Assembly (NCBI GenBank): GCA_029256705.1
Contig: JAQSXK010000009.1
Span: forward strand, 1-53,717
Direction of reading: 5' to 3'
DNA length: 53,717 nt
DNA from: Clostridia bacterium
GTDB lineage: Bacteria > Bacillota > Clostridia > TANB77 > CAG-465
Program-made: the position numbers and the translations under genes
The notes under the pieces: model-generated
The model's input: only the letters and a program-made list of their open reading frames with translations
Told to the model about the DNA's origin: nothing
Databases searched by the model: none
Shown here: one piece after another, positions 9,037-16,751 of the stretch
How positions within the stretch are numbered: the stretch's first letter is position 1
Layout of the letters: the number at the start of each line of letters is the position of its first letter

Positions 9037-10107
9037 ATGTCAGAAGAAATGTTAGATATATTAAGAATATTAGCTCCGGGTACAATGCTTAGAAATGGAC
9101 TAGATAATATTCTTAAAGCTAAAACGGGTGCACTTATTGTTATGAGTGAAAGCGAAGAAGTTTCAAAAATAGCAGATGGTGGGTTTGCAATTAATGAAGA
9201 ATTTAATCCATCAAATATATATGAACTTGCTAAAATGGATGGAGCTATAATAATAACTCGTGATTGTAAAAAAATATTAAAAGCAAATGTCCAACTTGTT
9301 CCTGACCATAAAATAAAAACAAAAGAAACTGGTACAAGACATAGAACAGCAGAAAGAGTAGCTAAACAAACCAATGAACTTGTTATATGTATATCTGAAA
9401 GAAGAGGTATAATAACAATATTTAAAGGTGATATAAGATATGTTATAAACGATACTTCTTCTGTAATAATGAGAGCAAATCAAACATTAGAAGCTTTAGA
9501 AAAATATAAAGCTGTTTTTGATAATATGTTAAATATATTAAGTGAACATGAATTTGATGATATAGTATCACTTGAAACAGTGGCAAATACAATTTATCGC
9601 AGTGAAATAATTATGAGGATGGAAACAGAAGTTACAAGAAATATTGTTGAACTTGGTGATGAAGGTAGACTTGTTAATATGCAACTTGAAGAATTAATAG
9701 CAAATGTTGAGCAAGAAGAGAAAAAGATAATACAAGACTATATGTATGTTAAAAAAAGAAGCCTTAGAAATCCAGAATCTTTACTAAAAGAAATAAGAAA
9801 AATAGATAAAAAAGAATTGGTTAATTTAGAAAAAATAATAAAAATATTGGGATATGATATAGGAGTAGATATACTAGATTTAAATGTATCTCCAAAGGGC
9901 TATAGAATACTTTCTAAAGTACCTAAAATGCCATCTAGTATAATAGAAAAATTGGTGAATACATTCTTAAATTTACAAGGGGTATGTTCAGCTACAATAG
10001 ATGAATTAGATGACGTAGATGGAATAGGTGAAATAAGAGCAAAAATGATATATCAATCTTTAAAAAGGCTACAAGAACAATATATTTTAAAAGGGTATAA
10101 TATTTAG
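9037..10107 (+). CDS. disA: DNA integrity scanning diadenylate cyclase DisA
   Basis: The 356-residue protein makes c-di-AMP from two ATP while scanning DNA for lesions. The DAC domain shows the DGA motif at 68-70 and RHR at 101-103 (GTRHRTAERVAKQ); a helical spine follows and then a C-terminal helix-hairpin-helix DNA-binding part (IDELDDVDGIGEIRAKMIYQSLKRL). I choose ATG 9037, with AAGGTG at 9025-9030, over an in-frame GTG at 9028. It directly follows radA, the standard radA-disA order in Firmicutes, where RadA restrains DisA. Confidence 0.96.
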   Translation: MSEEMLDILRILAPGTMLRNGLDNILKAKTGALIVMSESEEVSKIADGGFAINEEFNPSNIYELAKMDGAIIITRDCKKILKANVQLVPDHKIKTKETGTRHRTAERVAKQTNELVICISERRGIITIFKGDIRYVINDTSSVIMRANQTLEALEKYKAVFDNMLNILSEHEFDDIVSLETVANTIYRSEIIMRMETEVTRNIVELGDEGRLVNMQLEELIANVEQEEKKIIQDYMYVKKRSLRNPESLLKEIRKIDKKELVNLEKIIKILGYDIGVDILDLNVSPKGYRILSKVPKMPSSIIEKLVNTFLNLQGVCSATIDELDDVDGIGEIRAKMIYQSLKRLQEQYILKGYNI

Positions 10108-10120
10108 TTATTTCATTTTT

Positions 10121-10140
10121 AAACCGAGTAATCACGGTTT
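10121..10140 (+). terminator. Weak hairpin terminator after disA
   Basis: AAACCG (10121-10126) and CGGTTT (10135-10140) form a short 6-bp stem followed by TTT. It is weak, so partial read-through to carD is possible. Confidence 0.45.
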
Positions 10141-10144
10141 TTCC

Positions 10145-10173
10145 TTTACTTTTGGACCAAAATGTGGTATAAT
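10145..10173 (+). promoter_or_regulatory. Promoter of the CarD-like gene
   Basis: TTTACT (10145-10150), a 17-base spacer and TATAAT (10168-10173) preceded by TGG form an extended -10 promoter. Confidence 0.65.
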
Positions 10174-10215
10174 ATATATGTGGTTATAATATTCATAGAG
10201 AGGGAGGACACTAAT

Positions 10216-10731
10216 ATGTTTAATATAGGTGACAAGGTTGTATATCCAATGCATGGCGCTGGAACAATAGAAGCAATAGAGGAAAAAGAAGTGCTTGGAC
10301 AAACTGAAGATTATTATATAATAAAAATGCCAATAGACGGCGTTAAAGTTATGGTTCCTACTAAAAAAGCTAAAAATATTGGAGTACGAGATATTGCTAA
10401 CAAGGAAGAGGCAAATAAAGTTTATTCAATGTTAGAAAGACCAATGGAAGAACTTTCATGTGATTCAAATTGGAACAAAAGATATAGTGCAAATATAGAC
10501 AAAATAAAATCCGGGTCTCTAAAAGAGGTAACTGAAGTCTTTAAAGAATTGTCTCATAGACATATGGAGAAAGGTTTATCTTTAGGAGAAAAAAAGATGC
10601 TTACAACATCTAAAAATATACTTTTAAGTGAACTTGTACTATCAGAAGAAGAAAGTCATGAGGTTTTAGATGGAAAAATAGAATCGATTGTGAAATGTTC
10701 TTTTGATAAGTGGACAGAATCTAATTTATAA
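10216..10731 (+). CDS. CarD/CdnL-type RNA polymerase-binding transcription regulator
   Basis: The 171-residue protein begins FNIGDKVVYPMHGAGTI, the start of the CarD_TRCF RNA-polymerase interaction domain, and ends in a helical DNA-contacting domain (about 75-171). CarD/CdnL binds the beta subunit and stabilises open complexes at rRNA and other promoters. ATG 10216 is chosen because GGGAGG precedes it; the longer in-frame start at 10162 falls inside the promoter. It is monocistronic, with its own promoter and terminator, next to disA. Confidence 0.9.
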   Translation: MFNIGDKVVYPMHGAGTIEAIEEKEVLGQTEDYYIIKMPIDGVKVMVPTKKAKNIGVRDIANKEEANKVYSMLERPMEELSCDSNWNKRYSANIDKIKSGSLKEVTEVFKELSHRHMEKGLSLGEKKMLTTSKNILLSELVLSEEESHEVLDGKIESIVKCSFDKWTESNL

Positions 10732-10735
10732 AATT

Positions 10736-10770
10736 AAGAATGAAATACGTTTATACAGTATTTCATTCTT
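10736..10770 (+). terminator. Terminator after the CarD-like gene
   Basis: A 13-bp perfect stem (10736-10748 with 10758-10770) is followed by a T-rich tract. Confidence 0.85.
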
Positions 10771-10817
10771 TTATTTTGTCTTATTAAGTCGATAAGTGAA
10801 AAAAAAAGAAAAATATA

Positions 10818-10846
10818 TTGACACTATGCAGATGCTATGATATAAT
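10818..10846 (+). promoter_or_regulatory. Consensus sigma-A promoter upstream of the tRNA-like element
   Basis: TTGACA (10818-10823) and TATAAT (10841-10846) with exactly 17 bases between are a perfect consensus. There is no protein gene for about 200 bases, so the first transcribed item is the tRNA-like sequence at 10916. Confidence 0.8.
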
Positions 10847-10915
10847 AAAAAAAATGCATAAAATGTAAAAATGTGGAATGTATTTTTTTGGAAATAATAT
10901 AATATTATTAAATAT

Positions 10916-10985
10916 AGTGCTTTTGCCTATTGGATAGGCATATTTTAAAAATATTTTATAGGTTCAAATCCTGTAGGTACTACCA
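10916..10985 (+). tRNA. Degenerate tRNA-like sequence with encoded CCA (anticodon-loop centre TAA)
   Basis: Seven bases AGTGCTT (10916-10922) pair, with two G-U pairs, with AGGTACT (10975-10981), followed by A-CCA. A D-arm GCCT-ATTGGAT-AGGC (10925-10939) contains the GG pair, and a perfect T-arm has loop TTCAAAT with stems ATAGG and CCTGT (10958-10974). The middle is AT-only: a 4-bp ATAT stem can present a loop TTTAAAA with TAA at the anticodon place, but the variable loop is essentially missing and total length is 70 with CCA. It is not a normal Leu tRNA, which would have a long variable arm. It may be a decayed tRNA, an integration-site remnant, or a tRNA mimic in the GGDEF leader. Confidence 0.45.
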
Positions 10986-11057
10986 TTACCAAATTATAAA
11001 ATCAATATTTAATTAAATGTTGTATAAAAAAACTATTAATATAGGAGGATGATGAAG

Positions 11058-11720
11058 ATGTGCGATAACAAGAAAAAAGTCTTACGGCTAATTACTGCTA
11101 TTTTTTCAGTATCAATGATTTTTGTTATCCTTATCAACATTTATGAATTGAGTATGTTGAGTAAAATAACAAAAGATTTTGCGTGTGTTTGTGCACCAAT
11201 GCTATTAAAAATGGTTCTTTTAGTTATTTCTTTTATTGCAGCATTTAGATTAATAGTTTCTCTTTTCAACAAGGAAGTTAATTACGATTATATGACTGGT
11301 CTTTGCAGTAGAAGAAAATTATTTGTTGACTTGAATGAATTAATAAACAAAAAGGTATTATTTACAGTTTGCTACATAGACTTCAATGACTTCAAGCATA
11401 TCAATGATAATTATGGGCATAGGGCAGGTGATAATCTCTTAAGAGAATTTTCAAAAAGAATTTGTTCACTAAAATGCGAAAAAATTACTGGGTACCGGAT
11501 TGGCGGAGATGAATTTGTTATCATTATAAACAGACAAAGTAATGTTGAAAGTGCTATTCAAAGTATTTGGAATACTACCGAGGAAGATGTAAAAGTAACT
11601 CTTCATAATTCTGCAAAGATATCATTTGCAATGGGAGTTGTAGAAAATGATTTTGTATCAACAGCAGACGAACTTCTAAAGAAAGCAGACTCTAGAATGT
11701 ATAAAAACAAGAAAACTTGA
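11058..11720 (+). CDS. Membrane-anchored GGDEF protein (predicted diguanylate cyclase)
   Basis: Two N-terminal membrane helices (about 8-27 and 46-67) are followed by a GGDEF domain with DYMTGLCSRRKL, the metal-binding DFNDFKHINDNYGH and the catalytic RIGGDEFVIII. It should make c-di-GMP from two GTP. No RxxD product-inhibition site is found five residues before GGDEF. I choose ATG 11058, nine bases after AGGAGG; two earlier in-frame ATGs are too close to it. The opening codons (TGC, CGG, GGC, CTT) are less AT-biased than neighbours, and the gene lies just downstream of a tRNA-like sequence, both hints of acquisition by transfer. Confidence 0.9.
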   Translation: MCDNKKKVLRLITAIFSVSMIFVILINIYELSMLSKITKDFACVCAPMLLKMVLLVISFIAAFRLIVSLFNKEVNYDYMTGLCSRRKLFVDLNELINKKVLFTVCYIDFNDFKHINDNYGHRAGDNLLREFSKRICSLKCEKITGYRIGGDEFVIIINRQSNVESAIQSIWNTTEEDVKVTLHNSAKISFAMGVVENDFVSTADELLKKADSRMYKNKKT

Positions 11721-11735
11721 TTTAAGTTTTCTTGT
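11707..11735 (+). terminator. Terminator overlapping the end of the GGDEF gene
   Basis: A 12-bp perfect stem (11707-11718 with 11724-11735) includes the last codons and is followed by a T-run. Confidence 0.85.
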
Positions 11736-11762
11736 TTTTTTGTTTATTGTTTTACTAGGTCA

Positions 11763-14174
11763 TTATTTAGAGACTTTACTGTTTTCAGCATATTTTTTTA
11801 ATTTATTATAAACTAAATAATTTATACTTCCTTTTTCATAACTTCCGTCACTTAATTGTTTTCCAAATTTTACACCTGTAAGCAATTCAATACCTTCGTC
11901 TATATTTGAAATAGGGTAGATATGGAATTTACCATCTGCAATAGCTTTTAATATTTCATCACTTAAACTTAAGTTTCTAACATTTTGGTAAGGGATAAGT
12001 ACAGAATGACTTCCATCTAAACCTCTATCTTTACAAACATTGAAGAAACCATCAATTTTTTCGCTAACTCCGCCAATAGGTTGTATTTCACCTTTTTGAT
12101 TAACAGATCCAGTAACAGCAAAGTTTTGTTTTATAGGTACTGATGATAGACTTGAAAGTATAGCATAAAGTTCAGTAGAAGAAGCACTATCACCATCAAC
12201 ACCGTTATATAATTGCTCAAAGCATATACTTGCAGTAAGAGATAGTGGGAAATCTTGGGCATATTTTTCTCCAATATATGCAGATAAAATATATACACCT
12301 TTTGAATGAGTAGTGCCACTCATTAAAACTTCTCTTTCTATATTTACTATACCACTATCGCCTACAAATGTATTGGCTGTTATTCTAACTGGTTTTCCAA
12401 ACATGAAGTCTCCAGTATTCACAATAGTTAAACCATTTATTTGTCCAACTTTTGCACCATCTGTTGAAATGATAACACTTCCTTCAGAAATTAGTGCACT
12501 TAAGTTGTCATCATAAAGTGAATATCTATTTTTCTTATCTTTAATTGCAGCGATAACTTCGTGATGTGTAATTATTCTTTTACCATTTTCAGTAGCATTA
12601 TAATTAGTTTCAATTAATAAATCTAAGATATCTAATAAATTACTAGTCAATTTGTTCTGATCACCAGCTAATTTTGAACTGTAATCAATTACTTTTAATA
12701 CAGCATCATGATTGAAAGGCAATAGTTTATATGATTTACAAATAAACGCAATATATCTAGCAAGCTTGTTAATATTATCTGCACTCTTTTCAAATGTATC
12801 TTCGAATTCAGCTTTTATTTTAAATAGTTTCTTAAAATCCGGATCTAATTTACTAAGTTGAACATAATTCATTTCACTTCCAATAAGTACAAATTCTATA
12901 TTTATTGGAATAGGCTCAGGTTTTAGTGTAGTTATAGTAACAGGTTGATTTATATCTCTTGAACTATCAATAGCAATTTCCGAGTTGCGAATAGTTCTTT
13001 TTAAGGCTTCCCATGTAGGAACTGAGTTAAGTATATCTTTAACATTAATTATTATATAACCACCATTGGCTTTATGTATTAAACCAGGTTTTAACATTGA
13101 ATAATCAGTTTTAACACCTTGATTAGTATTTTCAAATTCCAATTTACCAAATAAATCATAATAATTAGGATTTTTACATAAAACTACAGGAGCAGTAGAT
13201 AAAGAATCATTGTCTATTATTACATTTATTCTATAATTATCGAAAGGAAAATTAATTTTATTTATTTGTTTATTTCCATCTAATTGCTTATTTGCCATAG
13301 AGTTATTGTTTTTCATATACAAATGATATTGTTTGAAAAATTCTAAGTTATTAACAATATCACTTTGTATAGAATAGAAGAAATTTTGCAATTTCAAATT
13401 ATTTTTATATTTAACTTTTAAATCTTTTATACATTGTGTAGAAAGGAAAGTAGCTAAATTAGTTTCCCACTCTTTTATGCTGATTTCAGCTTTAGTATCT
13501 AATTCATCCAATTCTTTTAAGATTTTCATAGTTTCTTGTTGAATATCTGGACTTTTTTCTTTAAAATATTTCTTATCAATTTCATCTAAATTATTAAATT
13601 CTTTCTCGTCAATTACATTGCCTTTAAATACCGGAGAGAAGGAGATACCATCTTTGTCATATTTTATTTTAAATCCTTCACTGAAAGTAAATTTATCAAA
13701 ATCATCCAATATTTTTTTCTTCATTTTATCAAATCTATTTAATATATCTTTTTTTTCTTTTTCGTAAGAATCACCAGATAATTTATTTGCAAAAGTAATA
13801 AGAAGTTTAGTTATGAATTGATTCATATCAGTTTTAAGTTCATAGCCCATTCCTGGTTCTAATGATATATATAATGGTTCACTAGGTTTTTCAAAATTAT
13901 GTATGTAGCAATAATCATTTGGAACTGGTTCTTGTTCTGCCAATTTATTAATGACAGACAAAACATAAGATGTTTTTCCGATTCCTAGACTACCACAAAC
14001 ATATAGATTGAATCCTGTATTTTTTATTTTCATTGCGGATGTTATTGATTTTAAAGCACGCTCTTGACCAATAATTCCACAAAATGGTTCTAAATCTTTT
14101 GTACTTTTAAAATCCATTTGGAAATTTACTTTACTTGTTAGTTCATTTACGGTTAATTCTTTTGTATTTTTCAT
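11763..14174 (-). CDS. Lon-family ATP-dependent protease with AAA_32 domain (LonB/LonH-like)
   Basis: The 803-residue protein has an N-terminal ATPase part with Walker A GSLGIGKTS, a long helical insertion and a C-terminal Lon protease domain with the catalytic dyad Ser663 (GDSASS) and Lys706 (GGVSEK). This is the AAA_32 plus Lon_C architecture of E. coli YcbZ-type proteins, not the classic LonA. ATG 14174 is chosen because GGAGG lies 5 bases before it; the longer reading frame from 14186 contains that site. A minus-strand promoter lies at 14209-14237. Substrates are unknown. Confidence 0.88.
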   Translation of the reverse strand: MKNTKELTVNELTSKVNFQMDFKSTKDLEPFCGIIGQERALKSITSAMKIKNTGFNLYVCGSLGIGKTSYVLSVINKLAEQEPVPNDYCYIHNFEKPSEPLYISLEPGMGYELKTDMNQFITKLLITFANKLSGDSYEKEKKDILNRFDKMKKKILDDFDKFTFSEGFKIKYDKDGISFSPVFKGNVIDEKEFNNLDEIDKKYFKEKSPDIQQETMKILKELDELDTKAEISIKEWETNLATFLSTQCIKDLKVKYKNNLKLQNFFYSIQSDIVNNLEFFKQYHLYMKNNNSMANKQLDGNKQINKINFPFDNYRINVIIDNDSLSTAPVVLCKNPNYYDLFGKLEFENTNQGVKTDYSMLKPGLIHKANGGYIIINVKDILNSVPTWEALKRTIRNSEIAIDSSRDINQPVTITTLKPEPIPINIEFVLIGSEMNYVQLSKLDPDFKKLFKIKAEFEDTFEKSADNINKLARYIAFICKSYKLLPFNHDAVLKVIDYSSKLAGDQNKLTSNLLDILDLLIETNYNATENGKRIITHHEVIAAIKDKKNRYSLYDDNLSALISEGSVIISTDGAKVGQINGLTIVNTGDFMFGKPVRITANTFVGDSGIVNIEREVLMSGTTHSKGVYILSAYIGEKYAQDFPLSLTASICFEQLYNGVDGDSASSTELYAILSSLSSVPIKQNFAVTGSVNQKGEIQPIGGVSEKIDGFFNVCKDRGLDGSHSVLIPYQNVRNLSLSDEILKAIADGKFHIYPISNIDEGIELLTGVKFGKQLSDGSYEKGSINYLVYNKLKKYAENSKVSK

Positions 14175-14208
14175 ATTTACCTCCATAAATATAATATAAG
14201 TATATTTT

Positions 14209-14237
14209 ATTATATAATTATTTTTTTTTCAAGTTAA
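14209..14237 (-). promoter_or_regulatory. Minus-strand promoter of the Lon-like gene
   Basis: On the minus strand TTAACT (14237-14232), 17 bases and TATAAT (14214-14209) precede the GGAGG and ATG at 14174. Confidence 0.55.
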
Positions 14238-14280
14238 ATGTTGAAAAACATAAAAAAACAGTAAAAATTATATTTTTGCT

Positions 14281-14321
14281 ATTTTATGTTACTATAAAAT
14301 TACAAATTTATAACATAAAAT
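14281..14321. repeat. 11-bp inverted repeat in the divergent intergenic region
   Basis: ATTTTATGTTA (14281-14291) and TAACATAAAAT (14311-14321) are perfect inverted copies with a 19-base gap, between the two divergent promoters. It may be an operator; the AT-only sequence makes chance occurrence possible. Confidence 0.4.
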
Positions 14322-14350
14322 AAAAAAATAAAAAAGTAATTAATTAGTAC

Positions 14351-14379
14351 TTGCATAATTTATAAAAATATGCTAAAAT
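14351..14379 (+). promoter_or_regulatory. Promoter of the FxLYD-like gene
   Basis: TTGCAT (14351-14356), 17 bases and TAAAAT (14374-14379) with TGC before the -10 make a good extended -10 promoter. Confidence 0.65.
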
Positions 14380-14426
14380 TAAAAATGTACTTATATATTA
14401 TAAGTTTTGAGGGGAGGATTACAAGG

Positions 14427-14855
14427 ATGAAATCAAAAGGGATAATGCCTATATTATTATTAATAGTAGCCATATTAGTAATAGTTTTAGTAGTTACAAA
14501 TTTAAACAAAAACAATAATGGTAGTGGGCAAAATGTTGATAACAATGCAAATGGAACAACGGCTAAAAATATTACTGAATCAAAACAAGGTGATGTAGAC
14601 GTTTCAGAAGTTAGCATTACAAGTGATGGCACTATGACTAATGTTACTGCTCAAGTAACAAATAATTCTAGTATTACTTATTCTATGGTAGATATTAGTG
14701 TAATATTCTATGATAAAGATAAAGTTGCTTTATCTACAGCTAAAGGATTAATAGAAAATTTAGCAGCTGGAGAGAAAAAAGGTTTTTCATCTTCTATAAC
14801 AGGAGATTTTTCAAAATCTTATTCATATGAAGTAAAAGTTGAAAAGGCACAATAA
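14427..14855 (+). CDS. Membrane-anchored extracellular protein with FxLYD-like domain
   Basis: The 142-residue product has a basic start, one hydrophobic helix (about 5-24), an Asn/Gly-rich linker and a C-terminal beta domain of about 80 residues. The pattern ...VTAQVTNNSSITYSMVDISVIFYDKD... with a later LAAGEKKGFS is typical of FxLYD/DUF3426-type beta-sandwich domains found on Gram-positive surfaces. Function is unknown. ATG 14427 is chosen because GAGGGGAGG sits about nine bases before it. Confidence 0.7.
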   Translation: MKSKGIMPILLLIVAILVIVLVVTNLNKNNNGSGQNVDNNANGTTAKNITESKQGDVDVSEVSITSDGTMTNVTAQVTNNSSITYSMVDISVIFYDKDKVALSTAKGLIENLAAGEKKGFSSSITGDFSKSYSYEVKVEKAQ

Positions 14856-14876
14856 GTTAAATAATTAACGTATTAA

Positions 14877-14908
14877 AAGGACCTAGATATTTGTGTATCT
14901 AAGTCCTT
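14877..14908. terminator. Terminator between convergent genes
   Basis: AAGGAC-C-TAGATA (14877-14889) pairs with TATCTA-A-GTCCTT (14896-14908), a 13-bp stem with one mismatch; T-rich sequence follows. It can serve both the FxLYD-like gene and rimI. Confidence 0.75.
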
Positions 14909-14928
14909 CTTGTTTTTATTATATTTAA

Positions 14929-15378
14929 TTAAATAGATAATTTGTAAATTAAAGCGTCTTCTTGAGTATCTATATAGTATTTTTTTCTTATATTAATTTT
15001 TTTAAATCCAAATTTTTCATATAATTTTTGAGCGGGTGTATTTGTTATCCTAACCTCTAAAAAAATATCAGATATTTGAATGTTTTTAACTTGATCTAGA
15101 AGTGTAGAAAGTAAAGCAGATGCAATACCATTTCTAGTTGAATCTTCATCAACCAAAACACTTAATATATCAACATGATCATATAATAAAGAGGCTGCAA
15201 TATAGCCAATAATTTTATTATTTAATTTATAAACAAAATAAATAGCAGTATTATTATTAAAATCTTCTATAATTGAAATTTTAGGTAATATATTTTTATT
15301 GTTATTTATTTGTAAGTTAATTACTTCATCAATTTCGTTAAATTCCATTTTATATATATTAAAATTATTGCTTTTCAT
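14929..15378 (-). CDS. rimI: Ribosomal-protein-alanine N-acetyltransferase RimI (GNAT)
   Basis: The 149-residue GNAT protein shows the acetyl-CoA-binding segment VDEDSTRNGIASALLSTLL and the C-terminal NTPAQKLYEKFGFKKINIRKKYY with DALIYKL, the RimI pattern. In E. coli RimI acetylates S18; in Firmicutes it usually sits with tsaB. ATG 15378 is chosen because AAAGGA (15385-15390) precedes it, overlapping the end of tsaB by 14 bases. It is the last gene of the tsaE-tsaB-rimI operon. Confidence 0.9.
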   Translation of the reverse strand: MKSNNFNIYKMEFNEIDEVINLQINNNKNILPKISIIEDFNNNTAIYFVYKLNNKIIGYIAASLLYDHVDILSVLVDEDSTRNGIASALLSTLLDQVKNIQISDIFLEVRITNTPAQKLYEKFGFKKINIRKKYYIDTQEDALIYKLSI

Positions 15379-16099
15379 TTTGTATCCTTTCAGCTTGAGA
15401 TACCCTAGCATACACTACATCTAAATTATACGTGTTATACATTTTTTTAGATATTATAGCATCTGTTACGTCTTCATAATAGTCAATTAAATATTTTGCT
15501 TCTGGATTTAATTCATAATCTAAACAAGTATAATTTAAATTTTTGCTTTTAGCATAACTTAATATATCTTCATTAAATTTATTTGTACAATCACCTGCAA
15601 ATAAACATGATTTGAAACTGGATATATTATCTAAAGCAATAGATAAATCATCATTAGAAATTTCATACACATTTTCAATGTTAAACTTTTCATTTTTGAA
15701 AGATATTTTATAAATTGAATAGTATATTCTATTGTTTCTTGCATCAATTATTGAGCAGATATATTTTTCATCACTTTCTTTTAAACTTAAATATGCTTCA
15801 AAAGCTACAAGTTCTAATGAAGATATTGCAAAAATATTTATTTTTCTTGGATGAGATAATGCTTTAATAGTTGCAACTCCAATTCTACAACCTGTAAAAG
15901 AGCCAGGTCCGTTGGTTGTAGCAAGTAATTCTATATCTTTAAAGTCTGCATTACTTTCCTCAAGTGTTTTATGTATAAGTGGAAGCAATTTTTCAGAATG
16001 GGTAATATTATTTACATCATTATTTATATGTGTATTACCTAAATATTTGACTACAACACTAGCATTTTTAGATGTTGTATCTATTCCTAAAATATTCAT
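15365..16099 (-). CDS. tsaB: tRNA t6A biosynthesis protein TsaB
   Basis: The 244-residue ASKHA-fold protein begins MNILGIDTTSKNASVVV and has the TsaB core THSEKLLPLI and TTNGPGSFTGCRIGVATIK. TsaB partners with TsaD and TsaE to add threonylcarbamoyl to A37 of ANN-decoding tRNAs. It overlaps tsaE by 4 bases and rimI by 14, so the three are translationally coupled. tsaD is not in this window. Confidence 0.95.
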   Translation of the reverse strand: MNILGIDTTSKNASVVVKYLGNTHINNDVNNITHSEKLLPLIHKTLEESNADFKDIELLATTNGPGSFTGCRIGVATIKALSHPRKINIFAISSLELVAFEAYLSLKESDEKYICSIIDARNNRIYYSIYKISFKNEKFNIENVYEISNDDLSIALDNISSFKSCLFAGDCTNKFNEDILSYAKSKNLNYTCLDYELNPEAKYLIDYYEDVTDAIISKKMYNTYNLDVVYARVSQAERIQNEKQ

Positions 16100-16560
16100 A
16101 TATTCCTCCTTATTAATATGTTTCTTGAAGTGTCATCTATTTTAACTATTTCTATATATATAGTATTTTTAGGCAATATATTTTTTATTATATTTCCCCA
16201 TTCAATAATGCAAATTCCATTTTCAAAATATTCAGTTCCTATTGTATCTATAAATTGATATTCATTATCTATTCTATATACATCAAAATGGTAAAGATTT
16301 ATATTTTTAGCTATATACTCGTTTACTATAGTAAATGTAGGACTAGATACCTCATTTTCTAAACCAAAAAATTTAGCAATTCCGTGCATGAAAACAGTTT
16401 TTCCACTTCCAAGTTCACCATCTAAAACTATTACATCTGTTTTTTTAAGATATTTGGCAAATTCATAAGAAAAATTTATAGTGTCATCTAAACCATTTGA
16501 CACATAGTTTATTTGATTTATTTCTCCATTTAAAAATTTATCGAAATTATATTTTTCCAT
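16096..16560 (-). CDS. tsaE: tRNA t6A biosynthesis ATPase TsaE
   Basis: The 154-residue P-loop protein has Walker A DGELGSGKTVFMHGIA, the switch segment SSPTFTIVNEY and the conserved LYHFDVYRI and IIEWG motifs of TsaE. It binds and hydrolyses ATP in the TsaBDE complex. It is the first gene of its minus-strand operon, behind a good promoter at 16584-16612. Confidence 0.95.
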   Translation of the reverse strand: MEKYNFDKFLNGEINQINYVSNGLDDTINFSYEFAKYLKKTDVIVLDGELGSGKTVFMHGIAKFFGLENEVSSPTFTIVNEYIAKNINLYHFDVYRIDNEYQFIDTIGTEYFENGICIIEWGNIIKNILPKNTIYIEIVKIDDTSRNILIRRNI

Positions 16561-16583
16561 ATTTTTCTCCGTTCAATATACTA

Positions 16584-16612
16584 ATTATATCAAAAAAGAC
16601 TTGTAAATTCAA
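16584..16612 (-). promoter_or_regulatory. Promoter of the tsaE-tsaB-rimI operon
   Basis: On the minus strand TTGAAT (16612-16607), a 17-base spacer and TATAAT (16589-16584) precede tsaE. Confidence 0.75.
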
Positions 16613-16703
16613 GCAATAGGGTTAAACAAGTATAAAAAGTTTTAAAAGAAGGAAAAATATTAAATAAATTGTTATTACAAAGAAAATGAATTACATAAAA
16701 GTG

Positions 16704-16731
16704 TTGATTTTTTTATAATTTAGTGTAAAAT
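16704..16731 (+). promoter_or_regulatory. Promoter of the first pilin-like lectin-domain gene
   Basis: TTGATT (16704-16709), 16 bases and TAAAAT (16726-16731). The stretch closely matches the promoter of the tandem paralogue at 19191-19219, including TTGATTTTTT and AGTGTAAAATAT. Confidence 0.6.
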
Positions 16732-16751
16732 ATTAATAGGCGGTAAACATT

